A stretch of DNA of 38,490 nt from an uncultured Oscillospiraceae bacterium (GTDB lineage Bacteria; Bacillota; Clostridia; Oscillospirales; Oscillospiraceae). This document shows positions 30,938 through 38,490 of this stretch, piece by piece. Position 1 is the first letter of the stretch. Each line of letters starts with the position of its first letter. The notes under the pieces were generated by a model that saw nothing but the letters and a program-made list of their open reading frames with translations, was not told the DNA's origin and ran no database searches. Location of the stretch: positions 1 through 38,490 of the forward strand of contig CAJTWF010000030.1 in assembly GCA_910579965.1 (NCBI GenBank), given 5' to 3'. The translations under genes were made by a program, and so were the position numbers.

Positions 30938-31867
30938 ATGTACGAATACGCCAGGACCGACATGCCCATCAGCTTCCCCGGGCTCTTTGGGGACTGGTCT
31001 GTGAACCCGAACCCGGTGGCCATCCCCATTGGCAACGGCATCCGCTGGTATGGGATTATCATCTGCACGGGGCTGATTCTGGCCGTGCTGTTCTGCTGCC
31101 GGCAGAGCAAAAAGTACGGCATCACCGAGGACAACATCTACGACATGATGATCTGGCAGATCCCCCTGTGCATCATCGGGGCCAGACTCTACTATGTGAT
31201 CTTCTACCTGGACCTGTTCCGGAACGCGGACGGCAGCCTGAACCCGGGCCGGATGATCGCCATCTGGGACGGGGGGCTGGCCATCTACGGGGCCATTATC
31301 ACGGCCTATCTTGTTCTCCACATCTTCTGCCGGAAAAAGAAGATCTCCTTCGGCGCCTTCGCGGATCTGGGGGCCATGGGGCTGCTCATCGGACAGGCCG
31401 TGGGCCGGTGGGGGAACTTCGTCAACCGGGAGGCCTTCGGCGGGGAGACCACCCTCCCCTGGCGGATGCGGGTGTGGGTGACGGCCTCGGAGTATATCGA
31501 GGTCCACCCCACGTTTCTCTACGAGAGCCTCTGGAACCTGATCGGGCTGGGGCTGATTGTGTTTGTCATCGCCAAGCGCCGGAGCTTTGACGGGGAGAAC
31601 GCCTGCTTCTACTTCATCTGGTACGGCCTGGGCCGGGCCTGGATCGAGGGCCTGCGCACCGACACCCTCAAGCTCTTCGGCTGGGAGCTCTTCGGCCAGC
31701 CCATCCGGGTCAGCCAGCTGCTCAGCGTGGCGCTGGCCGCGGCGGCCCTGGTGGTGCTGATCGTGAACAAGCGCCGCCGCCGGGGCCGGGAGGCCCTGTT
31801 CGTCAATCGAAAGGCGGCTCTGGAGGCTGCGGAACCCATTCAGGAACAGGAGGACACAGCGCAGTGA
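30938..31867 (+). CDS. lgt: Prolipoprotein diacylglyceryl transferase
   Basis: A 309-residue integral membrane enzyme that transfers diacylglycerol from phosphatidylglycerol to the lipobox cysteine of prolipoproteins. It has about seven membrane segments, the GGLAIYGAI loop (about 110-118) and the family signature GRWGNFVNREAFGG. The ATG at 30938 with AGGAGG 11 bases upstream is preferred to an in-frame TTG at 30929 that abuts the same AGGAGG. The stop codon overlaps the GTG start of the next gene (GTGA), coupling lgt to the tetrapyrrole genes. Confidence 0.96.
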   Translation: MYEYARTDMPISFPGLFGDWSVNPNPVAIPIGNGIRWYGIIICTGLILAVLFCCRQSKKYGITEDNIYDMMIWQIPLCIIGARLYYVIFYLDLFRNADGSLNPGRMIAIWDGGLAIYGAIITAYLVLHIFCRKKKISFGAFADLGAMGLLIGQAVGRWGNFVNREAFGGETTLPWRMRVWVTASEYIEVHPTFLYESLWNLIGLGLIVFVIAKRRSFDGENACFYFIWYGLGRAWIEGLRTDTLKLFGWELFGQPIRVSQLLSVALAAAALVVLIVNKRRRRGREALFVNRKAALEAAEPIQEQEDTAQ

Positions 31868-32556
31868 AAAAAGGCATTCTCTACGGCGTGGGCGTGGGCC
31901 CCGGGGACCCGGAGCTGCTGACCGTCAAGGCCCGCCGCATTCTCTCCCAGGCGGACGTGATCGCCGTGCCCGACAAGGGCGCGGGGGAGAAGACCGCCCT
32001 GCAAATCATCGGGGATCTGGTCCAGGGCAAGCAGACGCTTCCCTGCTCCACCCCCATGGTCCGGGACCCGGCGGCCCTGGAGCGGGCCCATGACCGGATC
32101 GCCGCCGACATCGCCGCCCTGCTGGAGGAGGGAAAGACGGTGGCCTACATCACCCTGGGGGACCCCTCCATCTACTCCACCTATCTGTACATCCACCGCC
32201 GGGTGCTGGCCATGGGCTATGAGGCCCGGCTGATCCCCGGGGTGCCCTCCTTCTGCGCGGTGGCGGCGGCTCTGGGGACCGGGCTGTGCGAGGGCAGCAA
32301 CAGGCTGCTCATCGTCCCCGCCTCCCACCGGGACGTGGCCGACTGCCTGGCCGTGGACGCCAATCTGGTGTTCATGAAGGCCGGGCGGGAGCTGGGCGCG
32401 CTGCGGCAGAAGCTGGAGGATGCGTCCCTTCTGGAGGGCGCGGCCATGGTGGAGAACTGCGGCATGGAGGGGGAGCGGGTGTTTCCCCGGTTTGCCGATG
32501 CGCCGGCGGACAGCGGGTACTTCTCCGTGGTGGTGGTGAAGCGGGATGGGCAATAG
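31864..32556 (+). CDS. cbiL: Precorrin-2 / cobalt-factor II C20-methyltransferase
   Basis: A 230-residue S-adenosylmethionine-dependent methyltransferase of the tetrapyrrole methylase family. The N-terminal glycine loop GVGVGPGDPELLTVKARRIL, the YITLGDPSIYSTY substrate stretch (about 98-110) and GVPSFCAVAAALG are typical of CbiL/CobI, which adds the C20 methyl group, the first step specific to cobalamin. The start codon is GTG at 31864, with AGGAGG upstream. It overlaps lgt by 4 bases and the next gene by 11. No other corrin-ring genes are in the window; those would have to be elsewhere. Confidence 0.9.
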   Translation: MKKGILYGVGVGPGDPELLTVKARRILSQADVIAVPDKGAGEKTALQIIGDLVQGKQTLPCSTPMVRDPAALERAHDRIAADIAALLEEGKTVAYITLGDPSIYSTYLYIHRRVLAMGYEARLIPGVPSFCAVAAALGTGLCEGSNRLLIVPASHRDVADCLAVDANLVFMKAGRELGALRQKLEDASLLEGAAMVENCGMEGERVFPRFADAPADSGYFSVVVVKRDGQ

Positions 32557-32977
32557 CCGGTTCCCCCTGTTCATTGATCTCACCGGCCGGCGGGCCGTGG
32601 TGGTGGGCGGCGGGCCGGTGGGCCTGCGCCGGGCGGAGGCCCTGCGCCGGTTTGGCGCGGAGGTGACCGTCATCTCCCCCCGGCTGGCCGGGCCCCTGGC
32701 GGGGGCGGTCCACCTCCCCCGGGCCTACCGGGACGGGGATCTGGCCGGCGCCTTTCTGGCGGTGGCCGCCACGGACGACGGAGCGGTGAACGCCGCCGCG
32801 GGCCGGGAGGCCCGGCGGGAGGGGGTCCTCTTCAACCGCTCGGACTGTCCGGCGGACTGCGATTTCTTCTTCCCCGCTATCTGCGAGGGCGCGGGGCTGG
32901 TGGCGGGGGTTGTGGGGGACGGCACGGACCACCGCAGGACCGCCCAGGCGGCCAGACGGATACGGGAAGTGCTCTAA
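32546..32977 (+). CDS. Short precorrin-2 dehydrogenase (Met8/SirC-like)
   Basis: A 143-residue protein with an NAD-binding Rossmann fold: VVVGGGPVGLRRAEALRRFGA near 18-38, AATDDGAVN (about 74-82) with the conserved Asp, and FNRSDCPADCDFFFPA. Family enzymes oxidise precorrin-2 to sirohydrochlorin. It lacks the C-terminal helical dimerisation and chelatase part of longer Met8/CysG proteins, so it may only act as dehydrogenase. Overlaps cbiL by 11 bases; no clear Shine-Dalgarno sequence. Its final codons CTC TAA coincide with the start of repeat copy g, so it may have lost a C-terminal extension there. Confidence 0.88.
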   Translation: MGNSRFPLFIDLTGRRAVVVGGGPVGLRRAEALRRFGAEVTVISPRLAGPLAGAVHLPRAYRDGDLAGAFLAVAATDDGAVNAAAGREARREGVLFNRSDCPADCDFFFPAICEGAGLVAGVVGDGTDHRRTAQAARRIREVL

Positions 32978-33031
32978 AAACTCTAAAAAGTTTTTCTTTT
33001 GATCCGTTTCTCTGTTCACAAAGAAACGGAT
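32973..33031 (+). repeat. Palindromic intergenic repeat, copy g
   Basis: CTCTAAAAA is doubled (32973 and 32981), followed by GTTTTTCTTTTG and 13-bp arms ATCCGTTTCTCTG (33002-33014) and CAAAGAAACGGAT (33019-33031) with one mismatch, loop TTCA. The stem sequence differs from the other copies on both sides together. It sits between the Met8-like gene and hemC; AAGGAGG for hemC follows directly. Confidence 0.82.
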
Positions 33032-33053
33032 AGCCACAAATAAGGAGGACCAC

Positions 33054-33929
33054 ATGAAGCTTCGCGTAGGCAGCCGGGAGAGCCGGCTGGCAGTGGCCCA
33101 GTCGGAGCTGGTGATGGCGGAGATCGCCCGGGCCCACCCGGACGTTCAGCTGGAGCTGGTAACCATGAAGACCACTGGCGACATCATTTTGGACCGAACC
33201 CTGGACAAGATCGGCGGCAAGGGCCTCTTTGTCCAGGAGCTGGAGGCCGCCCTCCGGGCAGGACGGGTGGATCTGGCGGTCCACAGCTGCAAGGATCTGC
33301 CCATGGACCTGCCGGAGGACCTGCCTCTGGCGGCCTTCTCCCGGCGGGAGGACCCCCGGGACGCGCTGGTGCTCCCCCTGGGGACGGACGCCCTGGATCC
33401 GGACAGGCCCATCGGCTGCTCCTCCGCCCGGCGGCGGCTCCAGCTGCAAAGGCTCTTCCCCGGCGTGGAGGTCCGGCCCGTCCGGGGCAACGTGCTCACC
33501 CGGCTGCGGAAGCTGGATGAGGGGGAATTCGGAGCCCTGGTGCTGGCGGCAGCCGGACTGAAGCGCCTGGGGCTGGAGGGCCGCATCTGCCGCCTGTTCT
33601 CCCCCGAGGAGCTGCTGCCCGCAGCGGGACAGGGTATTCTGGCGGTCCAGCGCCGCCGGGATCTGGACCCGGCCCTCTTTGACTGTCTCCGGGACCGGGA
33701 GGCCGCCCTCTGCGCCCTGGCGGAGCGGGCCTTTGTCCGGGAGCTGGACGGGGGCTGCTCCGCCCCCACGGCGGCCCACGCCGCCGTCTCCGGGGAGCGC
33801 ATCCATATTGCCGGCCTCTATGTGGACGGCAGCGAGACCATGTACACAGCCAACGCGGAGGGTCCGGCGGACCAGGGGGAGGCCCTGGCCCGCCGGCTGG
33901 CCCGGGAATTGAAGGAGGGACGGCCATGA
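33054..33929 (+). CDS. hemC: Hydroxymethylbilane synthase (porphobilinogen deaminase)
   Basis: A 291-residue enzyme that joins four porphobilinogen units into hydroxymethylbilane. C235 in LDGGCSAP carries the dipyrromethane cofactor; HSCKDLP (about 77-83), GTSSARR-type GCSSARRR (121-128) and RGNVLTRL (144-151) bind the growing chain. The length is slightly short for the family but complete. Start at 33054 with AAGGAGG upstream. The stop codon overlaps the start of cobA-hemD (ATGA). Confidence 0.96.
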   Translation: MKLRVGSRESRLAVAQSELVMAEIARAHPDVQLELVTMKTTGDIILDRTLDKIGGKGLFVQELEAALRAGRVDLAVHSCKDLPMDLPEDLPLAAFSRREDPRDALVLPLGTDALDPDRPIGCSSARRRLQLQRLFPGVEVRPVRGNVLTRLRKLDEGEFGALVLAAAGLKRLGLEGRICRLFSPEELLPAAGQGILAVQRRRDLDPALFDCLRDREAALCALAERAFVRELDGGCSAPTAAHAAVSGERIHIAGLYVDGSETMYTANAEGPADQGEALARRLARELKEGRP

Positions 33930-35428
33930 CGGCAGGCAGAGTGACGCTGGTGGGCGCGGGCCCCGGGGACCCGGAGCTGCTGACCATCAAGGGGCTGCGG
34001 GCCCTGGAGCAGGCGGACGTGGTGGTGTATGACCGGCTGGTGAGTCCGGCGGTGCTGGAGCGGATTCCGGCGGGGGCCCGGACCATCGACGTGGGCAAGG
34101 AGGCCTCCCGCCACCCGGTCCCCCAGCACCGGATCAACCAGATCCTGGCGGAGGAGGCCCAGAAGGGCCACAACGTGGTGCGGCTGAAGGGCGGGGACCC
34201 CTTTGTCTTCGGCCGGGGGGGCGAGGAGCTGGAGCACCTGGCCCGGCAGGGGGTGGACTTCCGGGAGATCCCCGGCGTGACCTCCGCCATCGCGGCGGCG
34301 GCCTACGGCGGCATCCCGGTAACCCACAGGGACTACGCATCCTCCCTCCACATCATCACCGGCCACGCCCGGGAGGGGGAGCCCCTGAGAGTCGACTTTG
34401 AGGCCCTGGTCCGGACCGGGGGAACCCTGGTGTTCCTCATGGGCGTCACCGCCATGCCCGCTATTGTGGCGGGACTGCTGGCGGCGGGCATGGACGGATC
34501 CACCCCCGCCGCCATGGTGGAGAACGGCACCCTGCCCGGCCAGCGCCGGTGCGCCGCCGCCCTGGAGAGCCTGCCGGAGCGGGCCGCCGCCATGGGCATC
34601 CGCAGCCCGGCCCTGCTGGTAGTGGGCGGCGTGTGCGCCCTGGCGGAGGAGCTGTGCTGGTTTGACCGGCTGCCCCTGCGGGGGAGGCGGATCCTGGTCA
34701 CCCGCCCCAGGGACCGGGCCGGGACCCTGACGGGCCGTCTGCGGGAGCTGGGGGCGGAGGTGGTGTCCTGGCCCTGCGTCGAGACTGTACCCATCCTCCC
34801 CTGCCCGGCCATGGAGGCGGCGCTGGAGGACCTGACCGCCTATCAGTGGCTGGCCTTCACCAGCCCCGCCGGGGTGGACGCCTTCTGGCAATGCCTGCGG
34901 GGCCTGGGGCGGGATGCCCGGCGCCTGGGACCGCTCCGGCTGGCCGCCGTGGGTCCGGCCACGGCCAGGGCCCTCTCAGGCCACGGCCTGGAGGCCGATC
35001 TGGTGCCGGAGCGCTGCGACGGGGCCCACCTGGGGGAGGCGCTGGCCGCCGCCGGGGGCAGGGTTCTGCTGCTCCGGGCGGAGGAGGGGGCCCCCGGCAT
35101 TGCCGAGGCCCTGGCCCGGCACGGCGCGGCATTTGACGGCATCCCGGTCTACCGCACCGTCTGTAACACCGCCCGCTCCCAGGAGCTGCGCCGGGAGCTG
35201 GAGGAGGGACGCTTCGATTTCATCGCCTTCACCTCCGCCTCCACGGTCCGGGGCCTGATGGCCGCCCTGGGGCCGGAGGCGGATTTCAGCCGAACCCTGG
35301 GCCTGTGCATCGGGGAGCAGACCGCCGGGGAGGCCCGCCGGCACGGCATCCCGGTGCGGGTGGCGGAGCGGGCCTCCATGGACGCTCTGACGGAGCTGGC
35401 AATCAACCTGACAAACGGAGGAAAATAA
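33926..35428 (+). CDS. cobA-hemD: Uroporphyrinogen-III methyltransferase / uroporphyrinogen-III synthase fusion
   Basis: A 500-residue two-domain enzyme. Residues 1-245 are the SUMT (CobA) methylase, with VGAGPGDPELLTIKGLRAL near 9-27, RLKGGDPFVFGRGGEE near 88-103 and the VTSAIAAAAYGGIPVTHR segment. Residues 250-500 are uroporphyrinogen-III synthase (HemD), with VTRPRDRAGTL at its start and FTSASTVRGLMAALG near 430. Together they close the ring of hydroxymethylbilane and methylate it twice to precorrin-2. The fusion is common in Clostridia. Overlaps hemC by 4 bases; the hemB ribosome binding site lies in its last codons. Confidence 0.95.
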   Translation: MTAGRVTLVGAGPGDPELLTIKGLRALEQADVVVYDRLVSPAVLERIPAGARTIDVGKEASRHPVPQHRINQILAEEAQKGHNVVRLKGGDPFVFGRGGEELEHLARQGVDFREIPGVTSAIAAAAYGGIPVTHRDYASSLHIITGHAREGEPLRVDFEALVRTGGTLVFLMGVTAMPAIVAGLLAAGMDGSTPAAMVENGTLPGQRRCAAALESLPERAAAMGIRSPALLVVGGVCALAEELCWFDRLPLRGRRILVTRPRDRAGTLTGRLRELGAEVVSWPCVETVPILPCPAMEAALEDLTAYQWLAFTSPAGVDAFWQCLRGLGRDARRLGPLRLAAVGPATARALSGHGLEADLVPERCDGAHLGEALAAAGGRVLLLRAEEGAPGIAEALARHGAAFDGIPVYRTVCNTARSQELRRELEEGRFDFIAFTSASTVRGLMAALGPEADFSRTLGLCIGEQTAGEARRHGIPVRVAERASMDALTELAINLTNGGK

Positions 35429-35429
35429 C

Positions 35430-36413
35430 ATGGAGCTTATCAACCGCCCCCGCCGTCTCCGGCGGACGGAGGAGGTCCGCCGCCTGTGCCGGGAGACCCG
35501 GCTCAGCCCGGACGCCCTGATCTACCCCATCTTTGTGGACGAGACCCTGTCCGGCGTGCGTCCCATCGCCAGCCTGCCGGGCCAGAACCACTACGGCCTG
35601 GACAGCGTGTGTGAGGCTGTGGAGGAATGTCTGGCCCACGGCGTAACCCACGCCATCCTCTTCGGCCTGCCGGCGGAGAAGGACGGCTGCGGCTCCTCCG
35701 CCTGGGCGGAGCAGGGCGTTGTCCAGGAGGCTGTCCGGGCCATCAAGGCAAAGTATCCGGACTTTTACGTCATCACCGACGTGTGTATGTGCGAGTATAC
35801 GGACCACGGCCACTGCGGTATCCTCTGCGGCCAGGAGGTGGACAACGACAAAACCCTGGACTGTCTGGCCAGGATCGCCGTCAGCCACGTCCGGGCCGGA
35901 GCGGACATGGTGGCCCCCTCGGACATGATGGACGGCCGCATCGCCGCCCTTCGGTCCGCCCTGGACGCAGACGGCTTCCAGACCACCCCCATCATGGCCT
36001 ACTCCGCCAAGTACGCCTCCGCCTTCTACGGCCCCTTCCGGGAGGCCGCCGGGTCCGCCCCCGCCTTCGGGGACCGCCGGGGCTACCAGATGGACCCCCA
36101 CAACAGCCGGGAGGCTCTGCGGGAGTGCGCCCTGGACGCGTCGGAGGGCGCGGACATCCTCATGGTCAAGCCCGCCCTGTGCTACCTGGACGTGCTCCGG
36201 TCCTGCGCGGAGGCCTTTGACCTGCCCATGTGCGCCTACTCGGTGTCCGGGGAGTACGCCATGATAAAGTCCGCCGCCGCGGCCGGGCTGGTGGACGAGA
36301 GGCGGATCATGTGCGAGACCGCCCTGGCGGTCTTCCGGGCCGGGGCCAACATGCTCATCACCTACTACGCCAAGGAGCTGGCGGACGCCATCCGCCAAGG
36401 GGAGATCGGATAG
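35430..36413 (+). CDS. hemB: Porphobilinogen synthase (delta-aminolevulinic acid dehydratase)
   Basis: A 327-residue enzyme that condenses two aminolevulinate molecules to porphobilinogen. Schiff-base lysines are K194 (YSAKYAS) and K247 (LMVKPAL); the zinc site C119, C121 and C129 (DVCMCEYTDHGHC) marks the zinc-dependent type. The start is one base after the cobA-hemD stop, with GGAGG (35417-35421) inside that gene. Its TAG is directly followed by the ATG of the next gene. Enzymes making aminolevulinate are not encoded in the window. Confidence 0.97.
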   Translation: MELINRPRRLRRTEEVRRLCRETRLSPDALIYPIFVDETLSGVRPIASLPGQNHYGLDSVCEAVEECLAHGVTHAILFGLPAEKDGCGSSAWAEQGVVQEAVRAIKAKYPDFYVITDVCMCEYTDHGHCGILCGQEVDNDKTLDCLARIAVSHVRAGADMVAPSDMMDGRIAALRSALDADGFQTTPIMAYSAKYASAFYGPFREAAGSAPAFGDRRGYQMDPHNSREALRECALDASEGADILMVKPALCYLDVLRSCAEAFDLPMCAYSVSGEYAMIKSAAAAGLVDERRIMCETALAVFRAGANMLITYYAKELADAIRQGEIG

Positions 36414-36974
36414 ATGGAAAACGTGTATCAGGAGATTCAGGACCAGGCCCGCACTGCGGCGGAGGAGCTGCTGGCGGTATCGGGGCTCCGGCCAGGGGAT
36501 CTGTTCGTGGTGGGGTGCTCCTCCTCGGAGATCACCGGCGGGCGGATCGGCAAGGCCTCCAGCCTGGAGGCCGCCCAGGCGGTGTTCCAGGGGATCTACC
36601 CGATTCTGGAGGAGCGGGGGATCTTCCTGGCCGCCCAGTGCTGCGAGCACCTGAACCGGGCGCTGATCCTGGAGGCGGAGGGCGCGGAGCGGTACGGCTA
36701 TGACCCGGTCAGCGTCCGCCCCCAGCCCACGGCGGGCGGCTCCTTCGCCACCGCCGCCTGGGAGGCCTTCCGGCGTCCGGTGGCGGTGGAGCACATCCGT
36801 GCCCACGGGGGCATGGACATCGGCGGCACCCTCATCGGGATGCACCTGCGGGACGTGGCGGTGCCGGTACGGCTGCGCCTGGACCACATCGGCCGGGCCA
36901 TTCTCCTCTGCGCCCGGACCCGGCCGAAGTTCATCGGCGGCAGCCGGGCCTGCTACGAGGGGGAGAGCCGCTAG
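36414..36974 (+). CDS. UPF0340 (YwlG, TIGR01440) family protein
   Basis: A 186-residue soluble protein of the UPF0340 family, of unknown function. Family stretches are LFVVGCSSSEITGGRIGKASS (about 30-50), FLAAQCCEHLNRALILE and VEHIRAHGGMDIGGTLIGMHL. It begins with no gap after hemB and ends the long plus-strand run; an inverted repeat starting in its stop codon follows. In other Firmicutes it is found near glyA and upp, so its link with tetrapyrrole genes here may be only positional. Confidence 0.92.
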   Translation: MENVYQEIQDQARTAAEELLAVSGLRPGDLFVVGCSSSEITGGRIGKASSLEAAQAVFQGIYPILEERGIFLAAQCCEHLNRALILEAEGAERYGYDPVSVRPQPTAGGSFATAAWEAFRRPVAVEHIRAHGGMDIGGTLIGMHLRDVAVPVRLRLDHIGRAILLCARTRPKFIGGSRACYEGESR

Positions 36975-37005
36975 GGCCTGTTGACAATTTTCAAACATGC
37001 CCTAG
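36971..37005. repeat. Inverted repeat after the UPF0340 gene
   Basis: CTAGGGC (36971-36977) and GCCCTAG (36999-37005) are perfect 7-bp arms, with inner TGTTGA and TCAAACA able to pair with a bulge. The stop codon lies in the left arm. It could be a weak terminator or a remnant of a small mobile element end. Confidence 0.5.
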
Positions 37006-37022
37006 CTTCCAGAAAAACGCCG

Positions 37023-37051
37023 TTGCTCCCAGGGCAGGGCTGTGCTATAAT
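37023..37051 (+). promoter_or_regulatory. Promoter of the glycosyltransferase gene
   Basis: TTGCTC (37023-37028), 17-base spacer, perfect TATAAT (37046-37051) preceded by TGC (extended -10). Confidence 0.65.
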
Positions 37052-37081
37052 GGCACAAGAACCGGCGAGAGGAGGGCGGAT

Positions 37082-38203
37082 ATGGCCCCCAAAGTGCTCT
37101 TCACCGCGTCCACCTATTCCCACATCGTCAACTTTCACCTCCCCTATCTGCAATGGTTTCAGCAGCAGGGCTGGGAGGTCCACGCCGCCTGCGGAGGCGC
37201 GCCCCAGGAGCTCCCCTTTGCGGACAGAGTGATCCACCTGCCCCTGGAGAAGTCCATGGGCTCGCCGAAAAATTTCCAGGCCGCGGCTCTGCTGCGGAGA
37301 ATCATCCGTCAGGAGGGCTATGGCCTCGTCAGCACCCACACCGCCCTGGCCGCCTTCTTCACCCGGCTGGCCCTGGCGGGACTGGGGGAGCGTCCGGCGG
37401 TGGCCAACATGGTCCACGGCTATCTCTTTGACCAGGACACGCCGGCCCTGAAGCGGCAGCTGCTGCTGGCGGCGGAGCGGATGACCGCGCCCCAGACGGA
37501 TCTGCTGCTGACCATGAACCAATGGGACTATGAGGCGGCGCAGAAATACCGATTGGGCCGCAGCGTGGTACATATTCCCGGCGTTGGCGTGGATTTTTCC
37601 CGGTTTGACCGGCTGCCGGAGACCCAGGACATGCGGGGGGAGTACGGCTTCTCCCCGGAGACCTTTGTGCTGATCTACGGGGCGGAGTTCTCCAAACGCA
37701 AGAGCCAGGAGACCCTCATCCGGGCCATGGCGCTGCTGCCGGAGGACATTGCGCTGATCCTGGCCGGGGACGGCGCACTGCGGGCGGACTGTCAGGCCCT
37801 GGCGTCGGAGCTGGGGCTGGAGGCGCGGATCCTCTTTCCCGGTCACATCCGGGACATGGGCCGGTGGTACGCCATGGCGGACGCGGCGGTGTCCGCCAGT
37901 CGGATCGAGGGACTGCCCTTCAACATCATGGAGGCCATGTACACCGCTCTGCCGGTGGCGGCCAGCGCGGTCAAGGGCCACGTGGACCTGATCCGGGACG
38001 GTGAGACGGGTCTGCTGTTCCCCTACGGGGACGCGGAGGCCTGTGCCACCGCCATCCGGCGGCTGTGGGAGGACCCCCAGCTGCGGCAGGAGCTGACCCG
38101 CAGAGCCAGGGAGGAGATTCTGAATTACCGCCTGGACCGGGTGTTTCCCCTCGTTGTCGAGCAGTACGGTGCGCTCCTGCCGGAGCGGACCGCTGCCGGG
38201 TAG
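37082..38203 (+). CDS. Glycosyltransferase family 4 (capsule or exopolysaccharide type)
   Basis: A 373-residue GT-B fold enzyme. The N-terminal half begins KVLFTASTYSHIVNFHLPYLQWF, the acceptor-binding part of EpsD-like transferases; the C-terminal half has IYGAEFSKRKSQETLIRA, GHIRDMGRWYAMADAAVSASRIEGLPFNIMEAM with the E-x7-E motif that contacts the sugar nucleotide, and TGLLFPYGD. It probably adds a sugar to a lipid-linked surface polysaccharide at the inner face of the membrane. It has its own promoter and a strong terminator, so it is a lone gene here rather than part of a capsule cluster. Confidence 0.92.
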   Translation: MAPKVLFTASTYSHIVNFHLPYLQWFQQQGWEVHAACGGAPQELPFADRVIHLPLEKSMGSPKNFQAAALLRRIIRQEGYGLVSTHTALAAFFTRLALAGLGERPAVANMVHGYLFDQDTPALKRQLLLAAERMTAPQTDLLLTMNQWDYEAAQKYRLGRSVVHIPGVGVDFSRFDRLPETQDMRGEYGFSPETFVLIYGAEFSKRKSQETLIRAMALLPEDIALILAGDGALRADCQALASELGLEARILFPGHIRDMGRWYAMADAAVSASRIEGLPFNIMEAMYTALPVAASAVKGHVDLIRDGETGLLFPYGDAEACATAIRRLWEDPQLRQELTRRAREEILNYRLDRVFPLVVEQYGALLPERTAAG

Positions 38204-38269
38204 GGGGACGGATACTTCTTCCGGGAAAACGGTATTATGTATACCAGATTGTCATAGATTTGTTTATCG

Positions 38270-38310
38270 GAACGGATTTGCCGCTCACAGCGGCAAATCC
38301 GTTCTTTTTT
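38270..38310 (+). terminator. Strong rho-independent terminator
   Basis: Perfect 16-bp stem (38270-38285 with 38289-38304), CAC loop, then T6 (38305-38310). It ends the glycosyltransferase transcript. Confidence 0.9.
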
Positions 38311-38350
38311 GCCTCTATCCGGAATCCAAATATGAACATTCTGTGAAAAC

Positions 38351-38467
38351 GCTACCAATGTGCTACCAAGGTTTTTTTCGTGCTACCAGCTGCAATCACT
38401 GGATCCATAACCGATATAGTTGACATAAATTCTTTGCGTGCTACCAGATCGCGAAAATCGTCTACCA
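38351..38467. repeat. Cluster of GCTACCA motifs near the window end
   Basis: GCTACCA occurs at 38351, 38362, 38382 and 38440, and TCTACCA at 38461, all in one orientation, mostly as GTGCTACCA. Spacings are 11, 20, 58 and 21 bases. No reading frame explains them. Short direct repeats of this kind are seen as arm-type binding sites of tyrosine recombinases at the ends of integrated elements. No gene was found in 38311-38490. Confidence 0.6.
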
Positions 38468-38490
38468 AGGATCTCCCTCCACACCCCGAA

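Noticed and set aside
38371..38467. CRISPR array from the repeated GCTACCA motif
   Set aside because: The repeated unit is only 7-9 bases and spacing is irregular (11-58 bases), unlike a CRISPR repeat-spacer pattern.

Overview
The window looks like a chromosomal segment of a high-GC Clostridia member, most likely of the Oscillospiraceae group (relatives of Flavonifractor or Oscillibacter). Evidence: GC-rich codon use, strong AGGAGG-type ribosome binding sites, sigma-A promoters with 17-bp spacers, Firmicutes gene neighbourhoods (ylqF-rnhB-yraN, the paired M16 peptidases, niaR, a CobA-HemD fusion) and short intergenic palindromic repeats. No rRNA, tRNA, CRISPR array or transposase gene was seen. 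This assignment is inferred from gene content, not from a database search.

Layout. 1-3714: C-terminal part of a very large Asn/Thr-rich surface protein, ending in a strong terminator. 3794-6095: a Uma2-type nuclease-fold gene, a minus-strand protein with a coiled-coil start and beta-rich end, and a compact locus that reads as a type I toxin-antitoxin module (30-residue holin-like peptide, leader that hides the ribosome binding site, converging antisense RNA with a near-consensus promoter). 6166-9304: DtxR/MntR-type regulator, cold-shock protein, MoxR ATPase plus VWA pair. 9450-14605: DUF2284 protein, coaX with an ECF-type vitamin transporter, an ECF sigma factor with its membrane-bound partner, NiaR, HD protein. 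14731-20091: NfeD-like protein, then signal peptidase I, ylqF, rnhB, yraN, thrC and a metallophosphoesterase on one strand. 20126-23145: nitroreductase-Nudix fusion, and a tandem glycine riboswitch in front of a sodium:amino-acid symporter. 23259-28127: mostly minus strand (ispE, a small regulator cassette, a DUF1015 protein, an ApgM-type enzyme). 28380-36974: a single-direction run of nine genes: two M16 peptidases, lgt, then tetrapyrrole genes cbiL, precorrin-2 dehydrogenase, hemC, cobA-hemD, hemB, and a UPF0340 gene. 37082-38203: glycosyltransferase. 38345-38490: iterated GCTACCA motifs that may mark the edge of an integrated element.

How genes fit together. The tetrapyrrole block carries the steps from aminolevulinate (HemB, HemC, HemD) to precorrin-2 (CobA), then oxidation (Met8-like) and the first corrin-specific methylation (CbiL); enzymes that make aminolevulinate (hemA, hemL) are not in the window. 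CoaX and the neighbouring ECF S-component plausibly handle pantothenate. ThrC makes threonine from phosphohomoserine, and the ApgM-like protein belongs to a family in which some members have been proposed to be homoserine kinases. The glycine riboswitch ties expression of the symporter to glycine.

The most notable structures outside the genes are seven copies of a hairpin-forming intergenic repeat, with changed stem sequence but conserved pairing; the type I toxin module with an apparently bistable leader; and a small XRE-regulator cassette with two ACATA-N6-TATGT operators whose centres are 33 bp apart.
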